From Holothuria scabra (lineage: Eukaryota; Echinodermata; Holothuroidea; Aspidochirotida; Holothuriidae), in the NCBI GenBank assembly GCA_037179385.1, contig CM074185.1, forward strand, positions 50,781,000 through 50,844,999: a stretch of 64,000 nt of DNA. Direction: 5' to 3'. Both the position numbers and the translations under genes were made by a program. The number at the start of each line of letters is the position of its first letter. The first letter of the stretch is position 1. Positions 34,366 to 43,869 of the stretch are shown here, one piece after another. Under the pieces are notes generated by a model. That model did not search any database, was not told the origin of the DNA, and saw only the letters and a program-made list of their open reading frames with translations.

Positions 34366-36591
34366 ATGTTTTCCCCGGAAGGGGTTTTGTTTTCCTTATC
34401 TTTTTGCACAGCGTCTAATTCCTCCAAATGCAGGAAATGCAAGAAATTCCGGCCGTTCCTGGTCTGGGACTTCCACGATCTTTGTCCAGCCTGCAGACCA
34501 TGCTCCCGGGTTTCCACCTGCCAGGTGTGCCGCAACTGGTCTTTCCGGGATTGGAATTCCTTGGAACAACGAGTTGAGGAAAACGAGTTGGCTAGACAAA
34601 GGAAAGCCGCTCGTAGGAGGGAAGCCAAGGCTTCCAAGGCAAAGGAAGGCAGTCATCCGACTCCAAGGAAGGATATTCCTCAATCCAAGGATAAGTCCGC
34701 AAAGGGGCCTGCTGCGGCAGCTTCCCCGAGGACTAGTGAGGTCGGTCCAAGCACTGCGTGGTCAGGCTTGCCGAGTCTCCAAAGGAAAACCAAGGAAACC
34801 GACATCCCGGCATCTCAGCCTCAGGCGAACCAAGCCAACCGGGAAAGCCAAGGAAAAACCGGGGTCCAAGGACAACCCCGAGGCACTGATGTTCCGGCAT
34901 CCTCCCAGGAATGCTCGCCTACCGATCCGGGAAATTCCTCGGCTCTAGTCACCCAGGGCCTCGGCCCCGCCGTGCCTTCTTCCAGCAACCCTGGTGGTAG
35001 CCAGGCAACCCAGGGCGGCCAGGAGTTCCAGGCCTCTTCTGATTCACTTTCCGAGGACCACCCTTCCCAGGGTTCCCCCGCTACCGGTGCCATGGACCTG
35101 TCCGTTTCCTCGGGTTTGCACTCTGTTGTATCCAGGGATTTTCAGGGTTTTCCGTGTAGAGGCCGCCAGGGACACAGGTCTAAGTCAAAGAAGAAGAGGA
35201 GACGCCATTCTTCGTCCTCATCCTCTTCCTCAAGGGAACGCCGGCACCGCAGGAGAAGCCGTGATCCGGAGGCCTCCTTCCCAACCGAGGCCCTTTCCCA
35301 ACTGGTGTCGCTGCTCACTCAGTCCGTGAACCGCATTTCAGCCGTTTCCCAACCAGCCCAGGCTCAGGCTCCTTCTCAACCTTCTCCGGTTCCACCTGCC
35401 AGCCAGGGAGCTCCAACGCCAGCCCCCACCCAGCTCCAGGGTGCGGACCAGGCCCAGCTACAAGCAACTACCCAAGATCCCCAGTCAGACTTTCTGCACT
35501 CCCCGGACGACCAGGGGCAGTTGACTCAGCACCTAGATGAAGTTCTGGATAGCTCCGAGGACGACGCCCCCCTGACTGGAACGTCCTTTTCCAGGGAAGC
35601 TTTCGAGAAGGCCGTAGAAGTCCTTAGGAGACAGTTAGGTTTCGACGATCCTTCGCCTCAAGAATCCTCTTCTGTCAGGAAGTCGAGACTTTCCTTGAAC
35701 AAGTCGCCGGCACCGGAGAGACCTGCTATGCCTGTGGATGCGGAGTGCTTTGACCGCTTTGACGCTCAAGCTAATGCCAAGGTCTGGCGTGCTTTTCCCA
35801 AGAAGCAGACCTCAGAGTTCCATATCAGCGACGAGGACTGGAAATCCTTTTTTGCTTCCCCGTCGATCCCGGATTCCTGCCTCGACAAGCTGAAAACTGC
35901 TGGTGCAGTGGACCGTAATGGGTCGTTCCGCTCCTCTTCTACTAAGAAAGCCTTTTCGTCCCTCCAGGGCATCGACCTGGCAGCCCGGACAGGCATGAAG
36001 TTTACTTCTTCGCTCTTGCTTATTGCAGAAGTTCTCTCCAAGTCTTTCAGACAGTCAGGCACGGAAGAAGTCTCCAGGAAAGACACCGGCGCTTTGGTCA
36101 ACATCCTGGGCCCAGTGGCCTGACTTGCTTACGACCAGTTTTCTAGGGTGGCGGTGAGAGCCACCAAGGAGAGAAGGGAACTTGTCCTAGACGATATTCA
36201 GTGGCCGTCTCCGGACATCAAGCACCAATTCATGGAACTACCCCTCTCAGGCCCGGACCTCTTCGGAGGGAAGTTCGATGAGCAGCTCCTCACCGAGATC
36301 AAGCGGCGAAAGGACATCAATAAGGCAGAATTTACCTTCTCCAAGCCTTCCACTTCAAGGTCCAGAAGATCCCCTGGCAAAGCTTCATCCCGTCAAGCCT
36401 CCAGATCTTCAAGCTTCCCTGACCGACGCCCCTTCTCGGCTGCTCGCCAGCAACGTGGGAAGCCTCGTTCCCAGCCCTCCGTAAGGAACTACTCTGGTCC
36501 GTCAACTTCGTCTCTACCTAGCCGTCGCCAGACGAGGGGAACCTTCCGTACTGGTTCCCGGGGATCAGGACGGTTCCAAGCTAAGCCCTAG
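34366..36591 (+). pseudogene. DIRS gag-like ORF1, interrupted by an in-frame TGA
   Basis: Starts at ATG 34366 and runs to a TAG at 36589. One in-frame TGA at 36121 splits it into about 585 and 155 codons. The frame is the same on both sides and stays open after the stop, so this is a point change rather than an indel. Near the N-terminus there is a Cys-rich cluster (CRKCKK, then CPACRPC, then CQVC) that probably binds zinc, as in other DIRS ORF1 proteins. The middle is rich in Ser, Pro and Gln, with an Arg/Ser stretch (KSKKKRRRHSSSSSSSSRE). The C-terminal part after the stop is again Arg/Ser-rich. It probably coats the element RNA. A sequencing or assembly error at the TGA cannot be excluded. 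Confidence 0.8.
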
Positions 36592-36637
36592 GGATGCCCA
36601 CCCTACCGCTCGTCCCTTGGCGGTAGGGGGGAGACTA

Positions 36638-38653
36638 ATGAGATATGCTCACATGTGGGAGACTCCCTCACCGGACCCTTGGGTTCGGCGAGTAGTGAAC
36701 GAAGGATACAAACTAGAATTTTCCAGCCCCCCTCCTCAAGGGGGATGCTTCCGAACAACACCTGTCCCGAAATCCCGAGATCAGCGACTTGCTCTAGAAA
36801 AGGAAATCTCGGATCTTCTGGAGAAGGAAGCAATTTATGCCGCCACAGACCCCGCACGGAGCCTTTACCGGTCCTGCTTTTTCCTGACGCCAAAGAAGCC
36901 GGACACATGGCGCCCTATCATCAATCTCAAACCTCTGAACAAAGCCTACATTCGTCCCAGAAGGTTCAGGATGGAGACTCTTGCCGTCATTCTCCCGTCA
37001 CTCCTACAGGGATCTTGGGCAACATCCCTGGACCTCAAAGACGCTTACCTGCATGTCCCGATCCACCCAACCCACCACAAGTTCCTGGCATTTCGTTACA
37101 AGGGTGTCGACTACTGTTTTCGGGCCCTGCCTTTCGGCCTCTCAACCGCTCCTAGAGTTTTCACAAGGGTAACAAGGACCGTCCTGGCTTTCCTCCGAAG
37201 AAGGGGCATCCTAGTGTTTGCTTATCTAGACGACTGGCTCCTCGTCGCCCGATCGGCCCAAGAAGCTCAGGAGATCACGTCCTTCACCATGAACACCCTC
37301 GAGGGACTCGGCTGGGTGATCAACATAGAGAAATCCTCCTTGGTTCCAAGCCAGGTAGTCACCTACCTGGGAGCAGTGATAGACTTCCGATCCGGTCTAG
37401 CAACTCCGTCGCCAGAACGAGTACTCTCCCTTCTGGAGATGGCCAGTCATCTCAGCTCACTCGACAAAGCTCCAGCCAGACTCTGGCTTCGTCTGCTGGG
37501 CCTCATGGCCAGCATGGTCGACGTCATACCGTATTGCCGCCTCTTCATGAGACCAATCCAGATTCACCTGCTCAAACACTTCTCTCCATCGACCAGCTCT
37601 CTGGCCAAGAAGGTTCCGGTTTCGACGGACGTCCGGCAGCACCTCTCCTGGTGGACGCTTCAACGCAATATCACTTCAGGGAGACCATTCAGGGAGTCCA
37701 GGCCCAAGGCAATGATCCTGACGGACGCCTCCCTGTCGGGATGGGGAGCAGTTTGGGAATCACACACCCTGTCAGATCTCTGGAGTCCGGAAGAGTCTCA
37801 GTCTCACATCAACCTCCTGGAGCTGAAGGCTGTTCTACTGGCCCTTTCTCAGTGGGGCCCCTCTCTCAGGTCTCACCAGGTTACGGTTCTCTGCGACAAC
37901 TCAACATCAGTCTGTTATATCAACCGCCAAGGAGGGACGAAGTCACCCACTCTCTGCCGGCTGACATGGGATCTCCTCCACCTTTGCCGCCGGTTCAACA
38001 TCCTCCTCAGAGCCTCTCACCTAGCCGGAGAGAACAACGTGATGGCGGATGCCCTGTCCAGGGGAACCCTTCAGGAGTCGGAGTGGTCCCTGTCTCAAGC
38101 ATGGGCCAACCACGTCTTCCAGATCTTCGACAGACCGATGGTAGACCTCTTTGCCTCCCAGGCCAACGCCAAACTTCAAACCTTTTGTTCAAGGTACTTT
38201 CACCCAGAAGCTTGGAGGACCGACGCTCTGGCGTTTCCGTGGGACAACCTTTACGGGTATGCCTTCCCCCCGTGGTGCCTGATACAACGAGTCCTCCTCA
38301 AACTCCGGGACTCCAACGCAGTAATCTTGCTAGTAGCCCCCTGCTGGCCCAACCAGCCGTGGTTTCCGCTTCTTCTGGAGATGTTGATAGACCAACCCTT
38401 CAGGTTCCCGCTCAGGAGCAGCCTCCTAACCCAGGCCGGAGGAAAAATCTGGCACCAGCGCCTCCAGCACCTCAAGCTGACAGCCTGGAAACTCTCATCG
38501 GACGTTTCACTAGTAAGGGCCTTTCACAGGAGGCTGCGGTCATCGCAGCGGGTTCCCGACGATCCTCAACCCTTTCCACTTACGACTCGAGACTTGTCAG
38601 GTTCAGGGAATGGATGTCGCACCGAGATTTCGATCCCCTGGAAGCTCCTGTAG
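36638..38653 (+). CDS. DIRS ORF2: reverse transcriptase, RNase H, methyltransferase-like
   Basis: 671 residues from the first in-frame ATG at 36638, 46 nt after the ORF1 stop; the open frame extends farther upstream. The reverse transcriptase has TWRPIINLKPLN, SLDLKDAYLHVPIH, LPFGLSTAPRVF and the active-site YLDD (about residues 196-199). RNase H follows with LTDASLSGWG (Asp about 363), NLLELKAV (Glu about 395), LCDNSTS (Asp about 420) and NNVMADALSR (Asp about 471). After that come DLFASQANAKLQTF, DALAFPWDN and YAFPPWCLIQ, which match the region called Dam-like methyltransferase in DIRS elements. The last ~55 codons overlap the recombinase frame. All polymerase and RNase H acidic residues are present. 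Confidence 0.92.
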   Translation: MRYAHMWETPSPDPWVRRVVNEGYKLEFSSPPPQGGCFRTTPVPKSRDQRLALEKEISDLLEKEAIYAATDPARSLYRSCFFLTPKKPDTWRPIINLKPLNKAYIRPRRFRMETLAVILPSLLQGSWATSLDLKDAYLHVPIHPTHHKFLAFRYKGVDYCFRALPFGLSTAPRVFTRVTRTVLAFLRRRGILVFAYLDDWLLVARSAQEAQEITSFTMNTLEGLGWVINIEKSSLVPSQVVTYLGAVIDFRSGLATPSPERVLSLLEMASHLSSLDKAPARLWLRLLGLMASMVDVIPYCRLFMRPIQIHLLKHFSPSTSSLAKKVPVSTDVRQHLSWWTLQRNITSGRPFRESRPKAMILTDASLSGWGAVWESHTLSDLWSPEESQSHINLLELKAVLLALSQWGPSLRSHQVTVLCDNSTSVCYINRQGGTKSPTLCRLTWDLLHLCRRFNILLRASHLAGENNVMADALSRGTLQESEWSLSQAWANHVFQIFDRPMVDLFASQANAKLQTFCSRYFHPEAWRTDALAFPWDNLYGYAFPPWCLIQRVLLKLRDSNAVILLVAPCWPNQPWFPLLLEMLIDQPFRFPLRSSLLTQAGGKIWHQRLQHLKLTAWKLSSDVSLVRAFHRRLRSSQRVPDDPQPFPLTTRDLSGSGNGCRTEISIPWKLL

Positions 38654-39537
38654 AGGCAGTTGCAGATTTTCTCCTCACGCTGTTCAAGGAAGGGAAACAA
38701 GTGAGCACTATCAGGAACTACCGTTCAGCGATCGCTTCCGTGCATAAGGGGTTCCAGGACGGCTCAACTATTGGTTCCAACGAGGCCCTTTCTCACCTCT
38801 TAACGGGCATGTTCAACCAGAGGCCCCCTAGGAAACGCCTGGTTCCTTCATGGTCGATAAACGACGTCCTGTCGGTACTATCTAAGCCGCCTTATGAGCC
38901 TCTCCACAACACAACATTGGAACTACTGACTTACAAGACCCTCTTTCTCATCGCCGCAGCGTCGGCCAGAAGACGAAGCGAACTGCATGCCCTGACCACT
39001 CAAGAAGGGTTTATCCGCTTCAGCCAAGACGGTGTCTTCCTCCTACTGGATCCATCCTTCCTGACTAAGAATGAGACGGTTTCCTTCTCCCCAGCGGAGA
39101 TCTACCTTCCAAACATCGCCTCGTCCTCCTCCGTGGCCGAGGATAGGAAAGTTTGCCCGGTCAGGGCCCTGAAATGGTATTTAGAGAGGACAAAGCCAAT
39201 TAGGAAGTCGAAGAGCCTGTTTCTGATTCCCAGATCTCCTTACAACCCGGCTTCAAAAGACACCTTGTCAAGATGGTTAGTCAACCTGGTCCTGCCTCAC
39301 TCCTCCTCGGAGGACAACGTGCATGCCCACCAACTTCGGGCCCACGCCTCATCGAGAGCTTGGTTTAGAGGGGTTCCATTGGTCGACATCCTCCGGGCAG
39401 CGGCTTGGAAAACACCGTCTACCTTCGTCGCCTGCTACCTGACCAACGTGGTCTCTCAAGAAGGGGGCTTCGCTAGAGCTGTCCTAGGGGTTCCAGACCG
39501 TCGTCGTCCGGACCTCCCGCCTGCCGCTCGGTGCTAA
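38476..39537 (+). CDS. DIRS tyrosine recombinase
   Basis: The frame is open from 37534 to 39537, but recognisable recombinase starts near 38476 (SLETLIGRFTSKGL); before that it is probably a Pro-rich shadow of the RT frame. A SAM-like core-binding part (STYDSRLVRFREWM, STIRNYRSAIASVH) precedes the catalytic part. Its Arg is in ASARRRSELHAL, HxxR is HQLR near 39328, and the presumed nucleophile is the Tyr of VACYLTNV near 39436. The enzyme should join the cDNA circle to target DNA without target duplication. No ATG opens the domain, so it probably needs frameshift or other recoding from ORF2, which it overlaps by about 180 nt. Confidence 0.88.
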   Translation, partial: ADSLETLIGRFTSKGLSQEAAVIAAGSRRSSTLSTYDSRLVRFREWMSHRDFDPLEAPVEAVADFLLTLFKEGKQVSTIRNYRSAIASVHKGFQDGSTIGSNEALSHLLTGMFNQRPPRKRLVPSWSINDVLSVLSKPPYEPLHNTTLELLTYKTLFLIAAASARRRSELHALTTQEGFIRFSQDGVFLLLDPSFLTKNETVSFSPAEIYLPNIASSSSVAEDRKVCPVRALKWYLERTKPIRKSKSLFLIPRSPYNPASKDTLSRWLVNLVLPHSSSEDNVHAHQLRAHASSRAWFRGVPLVDILRAAAWKTPSTFVACYLTNVVSQEGGFARAVLGVPDRRRPDLPPAARC

Positions 39538-39541
39538 TCTG

Positions 39542-39635
39542 GATACATAGGTCAATAGGAGGTAGGGAGGAGCGAAATAGACTCCCCAAAACTCCCTGGT
39601 TTGGGAGTCTATGAGCTCCGATACCTACCTCCTAT
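39542..39635 (+). repeat. DIRS internal complementary region (ICR)
   Basis: Begins four bases after the recombinase stop. 39542-39587 is the complement of the left outer end (44 of 45 bases), and 39583-39635 is the complement of the right outer end 39980-40032 (identical). The two pieces meet at CCCC, so the ICR is an antisense copy of the end-to-end junction. This is the hallmark used in DIRS replication models to template the circle. Confidence 0.93.
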
Positions 39636-39865
39636 TCACCTCCCGCCTCCCGACCCCTAGGACTCCGACGGGTCTCTCCTGCGGCCATCTCCAGCACCAA
39701 TGACGTCGGTCCGAGACTTTGCCGGCCCCTGGTCGGCTGCCGAAGGTGAGACTGGGCCTTTCGGTCCTTTTTCTTTTTGTGTAGCTTAAGCTCTTTAAGG
39801 GGGTAATTCTTTTGTGTGTGTGTGTTAGTCTTTTTCCCGTGGGGCTAGGTCCCAGGGGTCGGCCA
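39636..39865 (+). other. DIRS 3' segment between ICR and right repeat
   Basis: Contains a TTTTGTGTGTGTGTGTTAG run near 39811-39830 and no coding frame. Confidence 0.55.
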
Positions 39866-40032
39866 AAACGTAGAAGGAAGTAGGTAGGGTATAGCGCGCC
39901 CTCACTAGGTAGGGGTTACCACGGTGTTATTAGGTTTTTGCCAGACGGTTATTGCAGGCAATAACGATATACATAGGTCAATAGGAGGTAGGTATCGGAG
40001 CTCATAGACTCCCAAACCAGGGAGTTTTGGGG
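39866..40032 (+). repeat. DIRS right inverted repeat and outer end
   Basis: Arm 39866-39991 is complementary to the left arm. The outer extension TATCGGAGCTCATAGACTCC and CAGGGAGTTTTGGGG is unique to this side and is mirrored in the ICR. Confidence 0.92.
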
Positions 40033-40799
40033 AATCTGAGACATGATACTCAATTATCAAGTCTTTGCTTTATATAAACTGAATTTTCATGTAGCATAAC
40101 ATTGACTGTCTGAATATTATGAAAATCCAGTAGGTCCCTTGAACTAGGTTTGATTTGTGAGGCTAAAATTTAAGCATGTCTCATGTTGTGCTAGCAGAAC
40201 CTTTATGGAAGAGGTGTAGCACACTAGACTATGTTACCTCTAATGTTCACAGGGAACTGAAAGCAACATCCATGTTGAATTTCCCTGCCTATAAAAATTC
40301 TGTCCACACCTTTTTGCTTCAGTGAACAAAGGTCAACAGAAACCAGATAAGAAGTTGCCCTACTGCTTGCCTTTCACACCTCGTAAACAGTGGCACATCT
40401 GGTCTGTATTATTCCACCTTTGTTTTCATCTTCTGCTAGCTCTCTCTTATCAAGGTTGTCGTTTCTTGGAGCGTGCTTGAATGAGTTAAGCAGGAAGTCG
40501 GGTAAAATTTGGTTACCCCACCAAACCTTGCTTTTGGTGGGGACTCGGGTGAAATATCTAATAGGGTAAAAAGATCCTCATGTCGTCTTAAAACTTTTGT
40601 TTCAACCCATATCTGTGCCATAGGTCTAATACATTTCTCTGCTTTTCCCTACACGTTGGTGTCAGCGGTGGGATTATGAAAAGCCATGTCAAAACAAATT
40701 ACTCCTCTAGGTAGCTCTGTCATATCACATTTGTTTTGCTGCCTCTTTGAATAAAGACAACCATGTCCAGATCACACTTAAAACAAAAGAATGAACTTA
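40033..40799. other. RGS intron 2, unannotated stretch
   Basis: Non-coding. No supported repeat or exon. Confidence 0.45.
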
Positions 40800-41085
40800 G
40801 TCACTCTCCCTCTCATGAAGTTAAAAGTGTGAGTTCACTCCATTAGAATGTTATTCCACTTCAAGAGTAGTGAAATTCACCTCAAGGGGAGTGAAAACTC
40901 ACTCTGTAGTAAGTGCTTGGAGGAGATCACTCTTTCTTGTCTCTTTCTGGAGAGTGCATGGTTCTTGTAGGCACTGGACCACAAGTGAAACTTTCAAGCT
41001 TAAAATGAATTTCTCTTTGGGTGAATTCCCTCTCTCCTGGAGTAAACTTAACTACTTTCACTCATCTAACGAGTGAAATTTTAAG
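40800..41085. repeat. interspersed repeat with GAGTGAA/TTCACTC motifs, second copy
   Basis: Related to 4425-4660. Repeated GTGAGTTCACTCC, AGTGAAATTCACC and AGTGAAAACTCACTCT motifs give many small hairpins. Clearly diverged from the first copy. Confidence 0.5.
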
Positions 41086-41340
41086 TGGACATGGATATAA
41101 AATGAAATGATATTGTTACATGTAGCACGAATAGAAGAATTGGACCTATGGAATAAGTTAGAAATTTGAGGCTTCATGATGAAATTTCACCAGTTGCAGG
41201 AAAAGTAATCTTATTTTCATATTCAGATTCAGAAAAATTGTGGCATTTGACTCAAGGTTTTATTTGCCTTTTGTGGTTAGTTACTATGCCGTCAAAGACA
41301 GCTTTACCTTGTATCAACAGCTTCATATAAACAAAATGTA

Positions 41341-41580
41341 TATTTAAAGAAATAAATCATGAGTTTTACAGCCCAGTTTCCAACCAGATGGTTCAAGTCG
41401 AGTGGACCACAGCTTTTTTCCAGTTGTAGCTACTGGCTTGTTTTTCCCTACTCCATTGCTTATGGGGAGCATCACACACAACGGCAGTAGGTTCCATTTT
41501 TAGAGTCTCTGGTATGACTCAACCTGGGAATAGAACCCAGACCTTCCGCGTGAGAGGCAGATATTCTTACCCTAAAGCCA
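41341..41580 (-). mobile_element. tRNA-derived SINE, full-length copy
   Basis: On the - strand the 5' head begins TGGCTTTAGGG (A-box-like, 41570-41580). A canonical B box GGTTCTATTCC lies at 41527-41537. After the tRNA-like head comes a body with ATGGAACCTACTGCCGTTG, GCAATGGAGTAGGGAAAA and AACTGGAAAAAAG, then an A/T-rich tail. Copies at 46637-46820 (+) and 57293-57474 (-) share the body. It would be transcribed by RNA polymerase III and mobilised by a LINE. Confidence 0.82.
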
Positions 41581-41630
41581 AACGTTTAACTTAATTTACT
41601 TCCTCATCCTACACGGGGAAATGGAGTCAT

Positions 41631-41838
41631 CCCAGTCTATTTCGCTCTTACTTACCTCCTATTTACATGTGTAACCATTATTGCCTGCAATAACTGTCTG
41701 GCAAAAAACTAACTAGCACCGTGATAACCCCTACCTACTGAGGGCGCCTGCCACTTAAAAAGATAGCCATAATGGTTACACGTGTAAATAGGAGGTAAGT
41801 ACATCACTCATGGACTCCCAAACTAGGGAGTTTTGGTG
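41631..41838 (+). mobile_element. mini-DIRS: non-autonomous ~200-bp derivative
   Basis: Left part (CAGTCTATTTCGCTCTTACT, then TTATTGCCTGCAATAACTGT and GGCAAAAAACTAA) parallels the left end of the DIRS at 33431. Right part (GACTCCCAAACTAGGGAGTT, then TTGGTG) parallels its right outer end. Between them is no coding sequence. Its own inverted repeats contain TTTACACGTGTAACCATTAT where the large element has TTGACCTATGTATATCGTTA, so it derives from a sister DIRS subfamily. Confidence 0.82.
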
Positions 41839-42109
41839 TATTTGAGTCATTCTTAATTACTGTACGTCTACCTTATTTTGTGAATGGTTTGGAATCATGT
41901 GACTATATTTTTCCTATTTAATTCAGTGAATTGTGGATTTTAGGAGGATACTTAAAGATGTAGGAGTTTAGAAAATTTCCTGACTTCAGGAAATTTTAAG
42001 TCCTTGGTAAAATTCTCAGGAAAACTATTTTGCTAGACAAAAACATTTGCAGTGGTCACCAATTGTGGGGAGATCTTTTAGGCTTTTTTGAACCCCTTTA
42101 CGTAAGTGT

Positions 42110-42239
42110 TGCCCTCTGTGGGCTGGGGGTCTTAAAATATGCCTGGATGGTATTTCTCGCCTGTCATTAGAGGCGGCTAGAGTAGAGCCAAACTTGAACT
42201 TGAACACTGTATGTGTAACACATTGGTGTTGGTGTGTCG
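42110..42239 (+). repeat. short interspersed repeat (AGGCGACTA family), copy
   Basis: GGGCTGGGGGTCTTAAAATA, then ATTAGAGGCGGCTAGAGTAG, CCAAACTTGAACTTGAAC and the distal GTAACACATTGGTGTTGGTG. Same family as 12188 and 23700. Confidence 0.65.
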
Positions 42240-43088
42240 TTTACTGCATGAACATACTTGAAAACACATAAAGAAAGCACCAAATTTCAGTTGGGCCTCC
42301 CAATGTGAAAAGTTTTCTCAAAGAGGAAACCTTCCCCTTAACCCCACCCCATGTCTTCAATTCTGGATATGAAAGTTGCAGGAACCGGACTGAGACCTTA
42401 TTCACTATCATCTTTGGGTTACCTGTTGTTTTACTTGTACATACATGTATGCAATATTTAAATCCATAGGTTGCAATATTTAAGTCAATAGGTTGGAAAC
42501 TATAACAATATTGTGAATTTGAAACTGCATAAAATTGAGGGTGTTCAATAGATTTCAAGGTTGTAGCCTGGCCAAAAACCCTAGGGGAGGAGGAACGATT
42601 GAAACACACCCTATTGAAATTGCCACAGTCATGAAGTATGTGGAGTGTTTACGATTTGGAATTCTAGGAACAGGTTCTCTCCCCCCACCCCTCCCTACTG
42701 CAGACTTCTGCCCAGGATTTCTTGCTTCTTGGTGTTGTCTGCACAAACATTGCATCATAAAAATGAAAATGCCATCTAATATTGTTAAATTGGTATTGTG
42801 CTTATGAAATAAACATAAAAAGATGGTTTCTTTCCTTTTTAATCTTGAAAATGGGATGTAACCAAAATCAAGGTCATGTCAAGTGCAACTTTTCCAGTGC
42901 ACCTATAAAGACACTGATCTGATATTAAAAGGGGAGAAAAACGCAATTGCATCACAGCTAATTTTGATCCCTGCTGTCATTGTATCTACCCCTCTCATCA
43001 GTGATTATTCACAGTAAAAACCTAACAGCAACAGGTTTAATAATGTTTTTTTTTGTGATCAAACGGTGTTTAGCATTTATTTCAAATG
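42240..43088. other. RGS intron 2, unannotated stretch
   Basis: Non-coding. No supported feature. Confidence 0.4.
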
Positions 43089-43157
43089 TATTTGTCATGT
43101 AGAAGCAAGCCAAAAAGTCTATGCATTTGTCATATAGAAGCAAGCCAAAAAGTCTAT
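43089..43157. repeat. 35-bp tandem duplication
   Basis: Two adjacent units of ATTTGTCAT(G/A)TAGAAGC followed by AAGCCAAAAAGTCTAT, differing at about two positions. Confidence 0.85.
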
Positions 43158-43869
43158 CTTTCACAGCTCAAAACTGCTTCACGGTTTCACAGTTTGTGCA
43201 GCAACTTGACCGGCTCATAACAAAACCGGATGCGATATTGGATGAATTATCCCTTGCAACAGGTCACTAAAATGTCTAAAGAGCAGGGAAAGTACATGCT
43301 GTATTCGCAATTTGGAATGTGAGAATAAATTTGCTCAGTTTGCCAAAGAGTGAGTGAGGCAATTTTTGTGTATGGAATGTAAATTTAGATTGACATTATG
43401 TACACTTTAGACCTGTTTGCTTTAGGTAAATTTCGAGATAAGACTCAAGTCTTGCTTTTTGTGTGTAGTTTGCTTTTTTCATCTTGTAAATGTTCCAATC
43501 AGACACTTTGTTTAGTAGGTGCATTCCATTAGTATGCTGTATTACTCAATAACTAGGTACATAACTCCAGGTGAGCAGTCAAGAGGGGAAATAGAGACAT
43601 GTCCCCCCCACATTAATTTATGAAGATTTTTGTATGGTATTAACATGCATTTCCACTTCCATATGTGGTGAATATATGAAGGAAGTGCCATTTCCAGCAA
43701 TTTCATTTTCTGCCAGAATTTTGTATACCCTTTGTGCCAACCATAGTTGCACTATGCTTTGTCTGTCCACAGATGAAATACATAGATTAGCACAGCTAAA
43801 TGTTATGCATGAAAAATGATTTCAAACAGTTCAACTCCCATCTTCATAGGAGATTCCTGTGCTAAGATA
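43158..43869. other. RGS intron 2, unannotated stretch
   Basis: Non-coding. No supported feature. Confidence 0.4.

Larger units (their letters stand above)
33431..40032 (+). mobile_element. DIRS-type tyrosine-recombinase retrotransposon, near complete
   Basis: A 6.6-kb element with the full DIRS layout: left inverted repeat, gag-like frame, RT/RNase H frame with a C-terminal methyltransferase-like region, overlapping tyrosine recombinase, internal complementary region, and right inverted repeat. It has no long direct LTRs and no DDE integrase. DIRS elements are known to integrate by recombination of a circular intermediate and leave no target duplication; none is seen here. GC content and codon use differ sharply from the surrounding intron. 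It lies in sense orientation in RGS intron 2. The gag frame has a TGA break; the other two domains look intact. Confidence 0.93.

Noticed and set aside
34284..35093. Antisense and alternative frames inside the DIRS gag region
   Set aside because: They overlap the Cys-rich gag frame, have no domain, and arise from GC-rich codon use.
37534..38475. First ~310 codons of the open recombinase frame as protein
   Set aside because: Pro-rich, without domain, and fully overlapped by the conserved RT/RNase H frame; probably a GC-rich shadow.
41527..41580. A genuine tRNA gene
   Set aside because: It has A- and B-box-like motifs, but the anticodon arm and acceptor stem do not close and the body repeats elsewhere; it is a SINE head.
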